Shown here: positions 23,187-37,454 of the stretch, one piece after another
Position numbering within the stretch: the stretch's first letter is position 1
Layout: each line of letters begins with the position of its first letter
Origin: Cololabis saira
Lineage: Eukaryota > Chordata > Actinopteri > Beloniformes > Belonidae
Length of the DNA stretch: 64,000 bases
Assembly (NCBI RefSeq): GCF_033807715.1
Contig: NC_084590.1
Span: forward strand, 8,719,327 to 8,783,326
Reading direction: 5' to 3'
Made by a program: the position numbers and the translations under genes
Notes under the pieces: model-generated
Told to the model about the DNA's origin: nothing
Database searches by the model: none
Seen by the model: only the letters and a program-made list of their open reading frames with translations

Positions 23187-24113
23187 CACAACAGCAGTGT
23201 TGTGCAAGTTCATACTTCTCATGAACTAGGTCAAAGTTCAGTTCACATACCGGTAGTTTAAAAATGAATAGTTCACGTTCATAGTTCACCATTTTCACTT
23301 TGAACTAGTTCAAATTCAGTTAATTTCAATATTTTTAGTACGAATGAAACGCCACCCTATCCTAAAACTGTTCACTGTATACAGTCATGTATTAAAGTGG
23401 CTTTTCAACTTTACTCAGGCTGTAAATCTCCAACAATGTAGTCCATTATCAGTGTTTCTACCTGTTGCAGGTAAATCCTCCCCCTGAAGGAGCAGCAGTG
23501 ACTGGGGTCGTTTGGGGCTGTTGGGTCTTCTTGGTCTTTCCTGATCACTTTTTTTGATTGTCAAGGACTTGCAGATATTTCCTCCCACTGGACGGATGCT
23601 TCAACTCCACATGACGTTTCAAATGTGAAGTTGACGAGGCAGACGCTCTGACTTGTTTTCTCAGCGCAGGTGGACATAATTTGCACAGAAAGGTTAGATT
23701 TTTACCGTTGGGCTCTTTGGGAGCCAATGTGTAAAACTCCCGCAGATAATCATCTGCGTCTGCATCGTCTCTCTCTTCACTGGTCTCGGGCCACCGTTGC
23801 CATGCAAGCTGGTGCCCGTTGTTATGCTATTGTGTGCAATGCATTGTGGGTAATGTAGTGTGAAGTCGTTGTCTCAAGTATTTAAATGTGCGCGCCGCCC
23901 GCTGGTGAAATGAGAAGGAGGATTATTCCGTAATAATTGAACAGTAAAGCTGAAACTCACATAATCTGAACAGTTTCCAGTTCATGATCTGCAGAATGAA
24001 CAAATTCACGTTCAAGTTCTTTATTTGCAAATATGTTGTGTTCAGTTCAACGTTCTCACAGAAATGAACGTGTTCAATGAACACGATCATTTGAACAAAA
24101 CACTGCACAACAG
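23187..24113. mobile_element. hAT element with BED-finger remnant and 8-bp TSD
   Basis: The element is 23195-24105 (911 bp). The left end is CAGTGTTGTGCAAGTTC; the right end is GAACAAAACACTG. CACAACAG flanks both sides (23187-23194 and 24106-24113). Both subterminal zones are rich in GTTCA words on both strands. On the minus strand it still contains part of a transposase gene (23545-23780). It is an internally deleted derivative of an autonomous hAT. Confidence 0.95.
23545..23780 (-). pseudogene. hAT transposase N-terminal BED zinc finger, remnant
   Basis: The translated minus strand contains LCKLC, then a basic stretch, then STSHLKRHVELKHPS. This is the Cys-x2-Cys ... His-x5-His pattern of BED zinc fingers, the DNA-binding domain at the N-terminus of many hAT transposases and ZBED proteins. 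The frame extends upstream to about 23780 with acidic residues (DDADADDYLREF) but has no in-frame ATG; an ATG nearby is in another frame, so a frameshift is likely. It ends at a stop at 23545, and the catalytic RNase-H-like and dimerisation regions are absent. Lying within intact hAT termini, it is best read as leftover transposase, not a host ZBED gene. Confidence 0.8.
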
Positions 24114-25414
24114 ACACTGCCCCACCAATCACAGATGGGGATAGATGGATATTGATGTGTTTTATAGGTGAAAAGCGGCTCCTCTGTGGGCTGAACTCTG
24201 AGGAGTTGTGGAGCCCGGCTGTAAGCTTTACTCCCCCCTAGAATTACTTCCTGTTTTCTAAAACCGAGATTGCTGCGACTGCTGTCTGCTCTAAGTGCAG
24301 TTTAAATGAATAGATAAACAAATATTACGTTGGAAGCAAAGCTTCCCCCCTATGTGGCCTCTCTTTGTTCACCCCACTATCAGATATGATCTTCTATTAT
24401 CTATCTGTGCACTCTCCCTTCTGTGTTTTTTATCTTCTCAGTACCGTGTGGCTCTATCCCTCACCTCCCTGCCTCTGCCTCCCCTCTGATCTCCCCTCTA
24501 ACTTTCCTGTCAGCTTGCTCTTAGCTCACATAAAGACAACAATAAGAAGTCTGGCCCCTCTACTTGGCATTAAACCAAACATCGGAAGATCAAAACGTGA
24601 AACGACTTAACAGTAAAACAATAAAAGTATCAACATTATATCACCACGCACTCATGTAGGTCCGTGGAGCTAGAAAGAGATCACGAGGATATTTTCTGTT
24701 CCTCGTTTGAAGTGGGTTTGTTATTGTTTCATATTTTACGGCGTCTCAGTGACACCATGACTCCCAGCTGGAGTGTAAACATTAGATAAGATGGATGCGT
24801 GGCACATGTGCGTGTCTTGTTATGGCTCTTCCCATTGGCAGGCCAAATAATTCAGGTTAATGTTATCTTATTTCACACAGCTCTGAGGCAACCTCGGGGC
24901 GTAGATCATTTGGAGTGCTCTTATTACTTTTCATTAGGTTAATGTGATGGATGGGGGTTCTTGCAACAAGGGAATAGGACACACATGCACACGTGCACGC
25001 GCTGTGACACACTTTACTGCAGTCGTCGTAGGCGTGTGGACATTTGTAGTCCATTTCAACGCTGTGCTTGCTGCAGATTTAGATAACAACCGGGCGGTCC
25101 ACCTTCAGCTGGAACAGCACAAACAACTCCCCACATGTGGTAACCGAGATGTTTAAATGTTAAAGCACACCAGCAGTGTGACGAGTCAAAGCAGCACCTT
25201 CGGGCATCACCTTGACTGTGGGAGTGGCTGAAGTGGGTGAGTGGCAGTTTCAGCAGCAGGAAATGACACGATATGAGGAGAACCATGAGCAGGTGCACGT
25301 GCAATGTTTTCTCTTAGTGATCAAATGTTAACACAAGTGCAGAAAGATGGAGAAAATATTGCAGGATAGCGACGCGGATGTTTGTACAACCAGTGTGTTT
25401 CTGCGCAAGGAATC
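24114..25414. other. Unassigned sequence
   Basis: No gene or element ends recognised. Short frames (24365-24610, 24863-25304) lack motifs. Confidence 0.4.
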
Positions 25415-26232
25415 TAAGGGTTCTTTCACCTCTGTCCCGTTTGGATCAGTTGTTCCGGAACAGGGAGCGTTTCCCCCTAAAGATCGGTTAGTTTGGTATA
25501 TGTGAACACAGCAATCGCACTCAGAAACGGCACAAAACAAGCGAGCCGAGATCTCCTAGGAGAGGTGGTCTCGGTCCGATTCCATTCCAGACCTGAAGCG
25601 GTTAATTTTTTTTATTTGTAGTGAGAACATAATCCACACAGCAACCGACACAACTCCATTCATGTGTATGTACGACCGCCGGCGCAAGGAGAAGAGTCGG
25701 CGCAGCCTCCACCAGCTTCTCTCTTATTGGACGTGCTGAGATGTCGTCCCAGCGCGGCACGGTGAAATTACAAAATGTTCAATTCGGGCAGGGTTTGCGC
25801 AGCGCAAACGCCGCGGCAGGCGCCCTCTCGTCCGCCGCTTAGCTCCGCGCTGAGCGCACATAAATGAATGGGTAAAGCCTGATTTATGGTTCCGCGTTAC
25901 ACCAACGCAGAGCCTACGCCGTACCCTACGCCGTAGGCTCTGCGTTGGTGTAACGCGGAACCATAAATCAGCCTAAAGCCGGTGGCGGTCTGCGCTTTGC
26001 GCCCTCTCTGTGAAAGGGGCTTGTTGTTTGTCCCGCGGTGCGGAAGAGGAAACTCCTTCCGCGTTCATTTGACCAATCAGAGAACAGCTGGTTCGCGCAT
26101 GGCATTTGTTAACAGCTTTGAACCGCTACAGACGTTTGCCTTGTGAACACAAACGAGAAACGAAACAACTGTATCGATTTAGCCCCTGAATCGGAACAAA
26201 ACAAACGGGCCAAAGGTGTGAAAGCACCGTAA
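25415..26232. mobile_element. PIF/Harbinger-like MITE with TAA TSD
   Basis: The element is 25418-26229 (812 bp). The left end is GGGTTCTTTCACCTCTGTCCCGTTTGG; the right end is the complement of CGGTGCTTTCACACCTTTGGCCCGTTTG. TAA lies on each side, the 3-bp target typical of PIF/Harbinger. The interior is G+C-rich with GCGCAAAGC-type words. A separate 99-bp hairpin MITE has inserted at 25875-25973. Confidence 0.85.
25873..25975. mobile_element. 99-bp perfect-hairpin MITE, TA-flanked, nested
   Basis: The element is 25875-25973. About 40 bases, from CTGATTTATGGTTCCGCG to AGAGCCTACG, pair perfectly with their complement across a loop of roughly a dozen bases. TA lies on both sides. It sits inside the Harbinger-like MITE at 25418-26229. 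A 365-bp relative is at 62710-63074 and a fragment at 42366-42455. Confidence 0.92.
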
Positions 26233-27895
26233 GGTATTCTTTCATGTTTCTCCTCCTTCAGTAGTTAGAATACTAGCTGATCAATAAAGTCAATTTTAAA
26301 TCTACAGAGTAATAGTGTCCTCCATGAACCTTTCAAACAGAGGGGAATGACACGCTGTTGCATGGCTGACAGTTCGGTGGGGTGTTGTGAAAAGTGCTTT
26401 GGAAACAACATTTCATAACAGGTGTGAATTGTTTACAGTTTACTTCTCTGGAATTTTGGTTTACAGTAATGAAATACTAAATGCTAATAGAATGGGAAAA
26501 AAAGTATTGATTTCATCTGTGAGTTTGGCAGACAGATTGGCCTGTTGATTCTAGTTGACTCATCTTCTATGTGAAATGTATTTTCAGGGAACATCCACGT
26601 ACTCAACGTACTCACACTGAGCTCAAGTTGAACCTCTGTAACTCTGTTAAAGACAACCTGCATTTCTTCCTCTTTGTTTTTCCATCATAGATTTAAAAAC
26701 AAAAAAGGATCCATCCCAACCATGTTCTCCTTGCACATATTGGGTGGTCTGCATCCTTCCCAGGACCAGATTCCTTCCTTTTCAGATTACTGCAGACAGA
26801 AGGACAATATTTAGCTCACAACTGACCTCTTTCTCTCGATACCTTTGCTTTATTTTACTTTGTGTCTCACTCTAAGTCTCTCTTTCTCCGTCCTCCACTC
26901 CATCTGCTACCCAGGCACTGAGGCCGCAGACGTTCTCTTCTATCTTTCCTTTTCTTCCTCTCTTTACAGTAAACACCTGCATGCTGTTCCAATGGAAAAA
27001 CATGATGAATGGCGCTGTTGAAAGAAACTGTGACAGCTCTGGAGAGATCCCTTTCACATGCACAAACACTGAGGAGGTGGGGGGCAAGCATCTGTTAGCC
27101 TGTGTGTGTGTGTGTTTGTGTGAATAGATGGTTTGGCAAGCATGACCTGGATTTATATCCTCAGTCATTATCAGTCATTCACATTTAGATGGTAACATTT
27201 CTATTTTTGTGATCCATCATAAGTTTCTGAAGATTAAAATGATGTTATTGCAGTCATGCCTTTTCGTTTTTAGTCCGTGACCTTTCAAAGTTTAAACAGG
27301 GGAAACCCTGCACAACGTCAGAGGAAATGTTGGTAATTTATTATATCTTTTAATAAACATCTAATCTATAACCCAACTGCTTGTTTAACAGGACCGTGCC
27401 AATGTTTTTACATGTTTCAGCCCATTAAGTACAAATCGCCTGTGTTTTACATTCTTGCTGACTGTTTTCCAAAGCATACAATAAGATTTTAAATTGATTT
27501 CCCTCCCTGTAGGCAGTGAGTGGTTTCATTTCCATTTGAAAATCAGCTCGGAGAAACCCAGAGCCTGTTTGAGAAATGTAATCTGTCACTGGGAAAAATA
27601 CGCTGCCTTTGCTTCTTGGGCAAATTTACTTCATTATCGTGCCATGCTATGGTCAATGGAGGAGGGTAATGTGAAAATATCACTTACTAAAACAAAAGAA
27701 AGGAATGGAAACCTCCAGTGACATAGATCTTGTGTGCTGGCAGTTTGAATCAGGGCAGGAAGGACTAAGGAAAGTAACGACTTTGTAACTTTTGGATAAC
27801 TGCAGTGTCTGTTAGGACTCTTTAAAGTGCAAATTAAAACAGAATACTGTGATTTAAAGAGCTCATAACTCATACCGTGTTTAAAATTTAAAAAA
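26233..27895. other. Unassigned sequence
   Basis: No gene recognised. A short (GT)n run lies at 27102-27122. Small frames at 26867-27168 and 27494-27873 lack motifs. Confidence 0.4.
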
Positions 27896-27897
27896 AT

Positions 27898-27958
27898 GGG
27901 GGGCCGCTGGGTGGCACAGTGGTTAAAGAAAGCAGCCCATGTACTGAGGCTACAGTCC
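27898..27958 (+). repeat. SINE-like head fused to the minisatellite
   Basis: GGGTGGCACAGTGGTTAAAG resembles the tRNA-like (A-box) start of fish SINE or SINE-like repeats. The expected B-box is missing because the 21-bp minisatellite begins at once. The assignment is tentative. Confidence 0.35.
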
Positions 27959-29458
27959 TGCAGACTACACCATCAGAGATGCAGACTCCACCATCAGAGA
28001 TGCAGACTACACCATCAGAGATGCAGATTACACCATCAGAGATGTAGACTACACCATGATAGATGCAGACTACACCATCAGATAAGCAGACTACACCATC
28101 AGAGATGCAGACTACACCATCAGATATGCAGACTACACCATCAGAGATGCAGACTACACCATCACAGATGTAGACTACACCATCAGATACGCAGACTACA
28201 CCATCACAGATGTAGACTACACCATCAGAGATGCAGACTACACCATCACAGATGCAGACTACACCGTCACAGATGCAGACTACACCGTCAGAGATGCAGA
28301 CTACACCGTCAGAGATGCAGACTACACCATCACAGATGTAGACTACACCATCAGAGATGCAGACTACACCATCAGATAAGCAGACTACACAATCAGAGAT
28401 GCAGACTACACCATCAGAGATGCAGACTACACCATCAGATAAGCAGACTACACAATCAGAGATGCAGACTACACCATCAGAGATGCAGACTACACCATCA
28501 GAGATGCAGACTACACCATCAGAGATGCAGACTACACCATCAGAGATGCAGATTACACCATCAGAGATGCAGACTACACCATGATAGATGCAGACTACAC
28601 CATCAGAGATACAGACTACACCATCAGCGATGTATACTACACCATCAGAGATACAGACTACACCATCAGCGATGTAGACTACACCATCAGAGATGCAGAT
28701 TACACCATCATAGATGCAGACTACACCATCAGAGATGCAGACTACACCATCAGAGATGCAGACTACACCATCAGAGATGCAGACTACACCATCAGAGATA
28801 CAGACTACACCATCAGAGATGCAGACTACACCATCAGAGATACAGACTACACCATCAGAGATGTAGACTACACCATCAGATAAGCAGACTACACCATCAG
28901 AGATGCAGACTACACCATCAGATAAGCAGACTACACCATCAGAGATGCAGACTACACCATCATAGATGCAGACTACACCATCAGAGATGCAGACTACACC
29001 ATCAGATAAGCAGACTACACCATCAGATAAGCAGACTACACCATCAGAGATGCAGACTACACCATCATAGATGCAGACTACACCATCAGAGATGCAGACT
29101 ACACCATCATAGATGCAGACTACACCATCAGATAAGCAGACTACACCATCAGATAAGCAGACTACACCATCAGAGATGCAGACTACACCATCAGAGATGC
29201 AGACTACACCATCAGAGATGCAGACTACACCATCATAGATGCAGACTACACCATCAGAGATGCAGACTACACCATCATAGATGCAGACTACACCATCAGA
29301 GATGCAGACTACACCATCAGAGATGTAGACTACACCATCAGATAAGCAGACTACACCATGAAAGATGCAGACTACACCATCAGATATGCAGACTACACCA
29401 TCAGAGATGCAGACTACACCATCAGAGATACAGACTACACCATCAGATATGCAGACTT
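27959..29458. repeat. 21-bp minisatellite, about 71 units
   Basis: The unit is ATGCAGACTACACCATCAGAG. Variation is almost only at the last positions of one unit and the first of the next (GAGATGC, GATAAGC, CAGATGT, TAGATGC, GAGATAC, GATATGC, GCGATGT). Every unit I checked is exactly 21 bp. One plus frame (27896-29473, repeating CRLHHQR) and one minus frame (29525-27888, repeating CISDGVV) stay open through the whole array; two other plus frames break at TAG or TAA variants. No start context, signal or non-repeat coding sequence flanks either frame, so I call it non-coding. Confidence 0.96.
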
Positions 29459-29462
29459 CAGA

Positions 29463-31150
29463 ATAGACAGTGAGCCAGATGGACCATGATTTCCAAAAAT
29501 AAATCAAAATGTTTTCCACTTCCACTCAGACAATTTTAAGTGAACTTTGGCTCAGAGAAGTCATGGCATTTCACGAGTCCACAAGAACACAAGTACAGAC
29601 AAGAACGCATGTTGAGGAGTGTCAATCGAGATTTTTCGTCGTCCTAAATTCCAGGAACTGCACAAGCGAAGACTAAACAGGGGGGGGGGACTCTGAAATG
29701 CAGTAATGTACAGCATACAATATGAAGAAAAAGTCAGAAGTGGAATGTATGAAAGGAGCGCAGCATACGCAGGACAATACATGTGAGCACTTTAACACAC
29801 TTACTTTGGGTTTTGAGTGGAGATAAAGCCCCTAACCATCCCCTGATTACACCCACACAGATGTTCTCACTCTGCCTGATTGGAGCTTTTCTTAGGACTG
29901 CAGACATGAACTGACTGATGAAGATGTCAATCACATCCAGTTTGTTTAGTCACACCTGTTTGGGCAGGCCAGTTGGTACATGAAGTGTGGTGATCTTACA
30001 TAATTGGCATTTTTCACTCACAAAGTGTACAAAAACGGTGATGGTGTGATTCTTTTAAGCTGTTTTCGTTTCTATGGAGTGCTCGCTGAACCTCTGTCAT
30101 ACGTTATGATGGTCTCGCATACTGTAATTAGTCATCATCTGCATCATTAGTCCAATGTTGCTTGAAATGCAGGAAATTGCGTTCTCCAAAAAGTGTCTGC
30201 CGCTACTCAGCTGTAGTAATTGAAAACACCTGTGTAAGTGCGGCCCCCACCAGCAAACATTTTCTCAGAAATGAACTTTTTTCATTTTATTTCTTCCTTT
30301 TTTTTCATGGCAACACATTTGAGCCTAAGTGTTGTCACACAATGAAAGGAAGGGAAAGGAGCGGTATTACCACAGCATGTTGCTAAGTCTGGCTTTTATA
30401 TGGAACACCCCATATATCACTTATTACATGAAATCTAGTCAACTATAAGAGCATCACTGAACCTAAACCTAACTTACACATGGGAGAGCTGTTGTGGTGA
30501 GTGTCAGCTTCAACACCGTAACCAGTGCAAAATCTCTCAATTGCACTTCAAAATCACTAACTGTCACCACAAAAAACACAAGAACGGTCCTTTAAATGTA
30601 TTCTGCTATTGTGTGTTCAACAGCAAAGAAATGATTCAGAGATACTTCATTAACTTTACCTTTGTAAAAATGATAGTTTTGTCGGCATGCATGTTAAAAA
30701 AAAATATATACAGTATATGTAGATATATAGATTTATATTATGGATATAGATATGTTATATGTAGGTATGTATATAGATATATTGAGTTATATTATACGTA
30801 CATAATTTATATACCTATATCTCTATCAATATATATATATTTTATAGTTATATGTAGATATGTTGTTATATAGATTTATAGTAATTTGTATGTATATAAT
30901 TGGATGTAAATATATGAACCAGTGTATATAGCATATCTACTCTTATATAGTTAATCAAGTATATTGTTATATCATTGCTGTCTATTGTTCTCTATTATAT
31001 TGTAGTATTATAGTAAAGTAATGATAATGTAATACTATGCATTATAATTACTTCTATTATTACATACATACATAGTAGCACAACTAAATGCTCGGCGTTT
31101 GTTTTCTTTTATTTTCTGTGATTTGTTTTGTTTTTGACTATTTATATATA
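29463..31150. other. Unassigned AT-rich sequence
   Basis: No gene recognised. A G10 run lies at 29681-29690. From 30700 to 30960 the sequence is largely degenerate TATAGATATA-type repeats, the source of the short Tyr/Ile-rich frame there. Confidence 0.45.
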
Positions 31151-31158
31151 CATATAAT

Positions 31159-31260
31159 TGAATGAATGAATGAATGAATGAATGCATGAATGAATGAATG
31201 AATGAATGAATGAATCTTTTATTTCGGCTTGTACACACTTTTTTACAAAACAAGAAGAAA
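31159..31260 (-). mobile_element. (GAAT)n array with LINE-like tail
   Basis: About 14 GAAT units (31160-31214), one with a GCAT variant, followed by CTTTTATTTCGGCTTGTACA. Read on the minus strand this is a 3' untranslated end, then AAATAAAAG, then (ATTC)n, as expected for a LINE tail. It is only a fragment. Confidence 0.5.
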
Positions 31261-31546
31261 AGGTAAAATAAACATTTCTTTTAGGCTGAAGCCGTAGCTT
31301 ATAGTGCCTACCCTTTTTATTTTATGATCAGCTTAAATATGAGACATTAACTTTACTCCGTGGAAACAAACAATACATAAAGAAGACAAAAATAAGTAAG
31401 ACAAAATATAAAATTGACGTTTCACATTCTAGAATGTTTTTGATAATATACTTTATAATTATAGTGTTTTATATTTATTTACAGTATTTTCTTTAAACAT
31501 TTCCTTAAACTTGAAGATAGAACTGCAGTATGAGCATTGTATGGGC

Positions 31547-34165
<2,619 letters not shown>

Positions 34166-34169
34166 TGTT

Positions 34170-34350
34170 CTGGAGCTGCCTGTCTGGTACAGGGAAAAAA
34201 ATGAAACTGAAGACTATAAAGGCAGTCTAGAGTGAAATGTGCTGTCCAGTATCATAAAGCTTGATCTCATTGCAGGTCATGGGTACTCCAACATGATAAT
34301 GACCCAAAACACGCACCCAAAATCCTTTTGGCAATGCCTGCCGTTACTGC
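34170..34350 (+). pseudogene. Tc1/mariner-type transposase fragment
   Basis: The translated segment at 34292-34330 reads QHDNDPKHAPK, a close match to the DNDPKHTAK box just downstream of the second catalytic Asp in Tc1-like transposases. The preceding bases (TCTAGAGTGAAATGTGCTGTCC through GTCATGGGTACTCC) fit the same gene out of frame. The sequence diverges after 34350, so only a short decayed piece is left. No inverted repeats remain. Confidence 0.7.
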
Positions 34351-34769
34351 ATTCAAAGTGGGTGCAGAAGTGTTTTTGGAAGTTACAGAAATCACTTGAC
34401 TGAACTTAATCAACAAGCAATTTTTGATTTACTTTAGTCAATTTTCAGTAAACTTATTACGACTTTCAAGTTTGTGTATAAATATGAGTTTCAAGTTAAT
34501 TCAGTGACTGACTTCTTTTTCTTAATGGGGTATATTGAATGAATTTATCCACATGCATATTTAATATATAACTGTGCATGCAAAGGGTGGGAAACTAAAT
34601 ATGTATAAAATTGGCATTAGATGAATACAATTAAAATTGATTGGGTTTTAATTGAAACATAACGAGTTTAGTTTTTCTAGTGCACTCAGATGACAGTATG
34701 CTGGTAAATCATGCTCTAGAAATTGATTGAATAAAACTTAATTGCATACACAGAACAGATGTATTAATG

Positions 34770-35340
34770 AAAGGAAGATGAGTGGAGTGGTGATGTTACA
34801 AGGAGTAGAGGTGGAGAACGTGCAAGAGTTTAAGTACTTACAAACAAAACAAAACCATGGAGATTGTGAAAAGGAGGTGAATAAGAGATAGTGTCAAGGG
34901 TGATGTGTGACAAGAAAGTACCAGCAAAAGTCAAAGGGAAGGTCTACAGTATAAGGCCGTGGTGACACAAGCTATGTTATATGGTCTAGAAACGATGGCA
35001 CAGATGAAAAGACAGAGCTGAAGATACTGAGGTTCTTTTTCTGGGTGAAGAGGATGGACAGGGTTAGGACTGAGCCCATCAGAGAGACGGCTTAGGTTGG
35101 CTGTTTTGCAGACATAGAGAGGCCAGACAGTCGGACAGTGGATATATTGGTAGAATGATGCTGATTATGGAGTTTCCAGGCAGGAGGCAAAGAGGAAGGA
35201 CATTTATGGACGGGGTGAAATAGGACATCCAGCTAGTCAATGTGACAGTGGAAGATGCAGAAGACAGAGTCAGATGGAAGAGAATGACTTACTGTCGTGA
35301 CCCCTAATGGGAAAAGTTGTAAGCAGAAGAAGAATAAATT
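34770..35340 (+). pseudogene. LINE ORF2 C-terminal region, decayed
   Basis: Dispersed frames preserve recognisable landmarks: VENVQEFKYL at 34811-34840, a segment like KVPAKVKGKVY near 34920, a GYIGRMMLIMEFPGRR-like run near 35140-35195, and EDAEDRVRWK at 35251-35280, closing with a CGACCCCTAA-like phrase and an AAGAAGAAGAA tail. This is the thumb and C-terminal part of a non-LTR retrotransposon polymerase downstream of the catalytic boxes. Frequent frameshifts and stops mean an old, 5'-truncated copy. The clade was not resolved. Confidence 0.75.
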
Positions 35341-35564
35341 AAATGTATAACTCTAAATCTGTGATTGCTGCTGTAAGGTATGAATTGCAAATTTTCAATA
35401 AAGCAATGATTCATGTAGTTGAATGGGCAAGCTGCTACTAAATTTCTGGAAGACTAGAAAAAACGTTGAAAGAGAGGGTGTGAACCAACCATGTTGTCAT
35501 TGGCTAATATCCACTAAACTGTTGTGGAAATAGACCTAATCTGATCAGCCACAGCATTAAAACA

Positions 35565-36500
35565 ACTTAACTAATAATGTTCCAAGACATATTCCACTCC
35601 AGAGCTATACTCCCGCTCAGTTTCTTCTTTCCTTTCTCTAGCTGTACCAAAGTGGCTAGGCTGGCATCATCATGCTGCATCTGGCTAAAGTTTAACGGCA
35701 TTTTAAAATTCAGTGGAATGTCCCGAGTAACTCCTCCCAATGGTGCCACAACGATTTTCTAAAACTTCTGTCTCTTTTGCCTGCATGACTTCCAGGATTT
35801 GCCAGGCTGTACGTCCAAGTCTACATCATAAAAGGGAAAGATCTTTAAAGTTACAGAAGGTTTCTTCGACTTGCTTAAACTGGGAACTGGTAATAGCAAC
35901 GTTACAACCTTGAAAACCATGTAGCAAATCAAGCAGGACCCTACCCAGCACGACTGGAAAGGCAAGTTTATAAGCAACGGCACAATTCAAGATGTAAGGT
36001 TGCCCGTGCACTTCAACATAAATGTCTACTGGGGGGTAAGACCTCTCATCTCCATGTAAACAGCAAATATGGATGGTCTCTGAAGTGCAAACAATATTAG
36101 CTGGTACAAACTGTCTTTAAACAAGAGTTTGAACACTTTTCCCATGAATCTTGACCACAGATTGTCCATTATTATTGAAACTAACGTCACTTTTACATTT
36201 GGGTGAGATACTGCAGATTATTTGGGCACATTGGTTTTGTGTAACCCTCCTGTCCACGTAAATAACAAATAGGCACTTTTTCTACTGCTTTATTGTTATG
36301 TTTGCTGGCTGGTTCTCCCTTAGTGAAGACTTACCCCCACCTGACACAGTTGTCCTTTTTTCCGAGCCGTAAGGAACGTGTGCCAAGTTGGCAGCCTCTG
36401 CTGCTGATCGAGGATTATATTCTCGGATCCACGCCTGAAGCTCAGGAGATAGCATGAGCAGATATTCCTCCAAGATGATACCTTTGTCAACCTCTTTAAT
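35565..36500 (-). pseudogene. Ty3/gypsy-type retrotransposon gag-protease remnant (SCAN)
   Basis: On the minus strand, from about 36500 to 36290, the frame carries LSPELQAWIREYNPRSAAEA, the pattern of a SCAN-like capsid domain found in some fish gypsy-type gag proteins. Further downstream, near 36010-35830, a segment with AYKLAFPVVLGRVLLDLL resembles the region around the retropepsin and its linker. A third piece at 35749-35567 resembles the following linker. The frames are separated by stops and shifts, and the reverse transcriptase, integrase and LTRs are not present. Description only; the class assignment rests on motif recognition. Confidence 0.65.
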
Positions 36501-36600
36501 TTCAATTCAATTCAAATGTATTTATATTGCGTCTAATACAACAGAAGTTGTCTCTAGGCGCTTTCCAGAGACCCAGAACATGACAAACAAACAAATTACA
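36500..36600 (-). mobile_element. LINE 3' tail, minus strand
   Basis: TTTCAATTCAATTCAA, then GCGTCTAATACAACAGAAGTTG and TCTCTAGGCGCTTTCCAGAG. This is the reverse complement of the LINE tail at 8461-8639. It adjoins the gypsy remnant directly. Confidence 0.78.
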
Positions 36601-36761
36601 CATTACACACTACACATAAACATCAAACTCTCCAAATAAAGAAAAAAACCCATCAAAATAGGCAACCTTTGTCTTCAAATTTAGTAGATTACTATTATTA
36701 GGCCTCAGGCCCATTTGAGCAGATCCATGGCAGCTGGTAACTCACAGAAAAATGTACTAAC

Positions 36762-37454
36762 TTAAAGGTGACCTATTATGGCATTTAATGTATATCTTAA
36801 ACAGGCCTTGAATGTCTTAAAAACAAGCTTTTGATTGTTTTTTCTACATAAATTAGAAATTCAGCCTCTGGTCAGCGACAAAATCAATTCCATCCATCCA
36901 TTTGCTTTATTTTCTATTGGACTGTCCTAACTGGCCGCGACTGACGCAGCACTGCGCGCTGCACCGTTTTGAGCTGAACATTTGTTGGACGCCCTGCTTC
37001 TATTTTCTTCCTGTCGCTCGCGTTGAAAGCCGGTTGAAAGCGCTGTAGGAAACAGTCATGATGAGCAACGGCTGATCCAGTTAGTTGAAATGAGAAATTA
37101 TCGCTATGATTCCTCCTCATTTCACTACAAAAACCTCAATAAAGTGGCAGCTGCTGGAGGGAGATGGACAGAGAGCGTCCGATGTCACGCAGTGCTACGA
37201 TAGTCGGACGCTCGCATGCAGTTACACGGTTTTATAGTTGTGGGCGTGGTTTGCATTTTGGTTACGTAAAGAAAATGCACCGAATCTGAACGGCTCGTAG
37301 AAGTCACATCACACTGGACGGCTCATCCGGGCGGCTGTACAGACACTGCAGAATTTGGTTGCTTTCCTCCTTCTCTGAGTTGGCAGGCTGAGGGGAGACC
37401 ACTTTATATGTTAAAGCAAGAAAAAACCTGTTTTCCATAATAGGTCCCCTTTAA
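36762..37454. mobile_element. TTAA-flanked DNA transposon derivative
   Basis: The element is 36766-37450 (685 bp). The left end AGGTGACCTATTATGG pairs with the right end CCATAATAGGTCCCCT. TTAA lies on both sides, the target of piggyBac and Kolobok transposases. The termini do not start with CC, which favours Kolobok. The interior has no recognisable transposase. Confidence 0.85.

Noticed and set aside
23545..23780. Host ZBED gene
   Set aside because: The BED finger lies between intact hAT termini, lacks an in-frame ATG and has no downstream domain.
27959..29458. CRISPR-like array
   Set aside because: Units are contiguous with no spacers, and the DNA is vertebrate.
27888..29525. 545- and 525-codon frames as repeat proteins
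   Set aside because: Both lie wholly in the 21-bp minisatellite on opposite strands; openness follows from a unit length divisible by three. No signal, domain or non-repeat coding flank.
34292..34330. Functional Tc1 transposase
   Set aside because: Only the DNDPKH box and a short out-of-frame flank remain.
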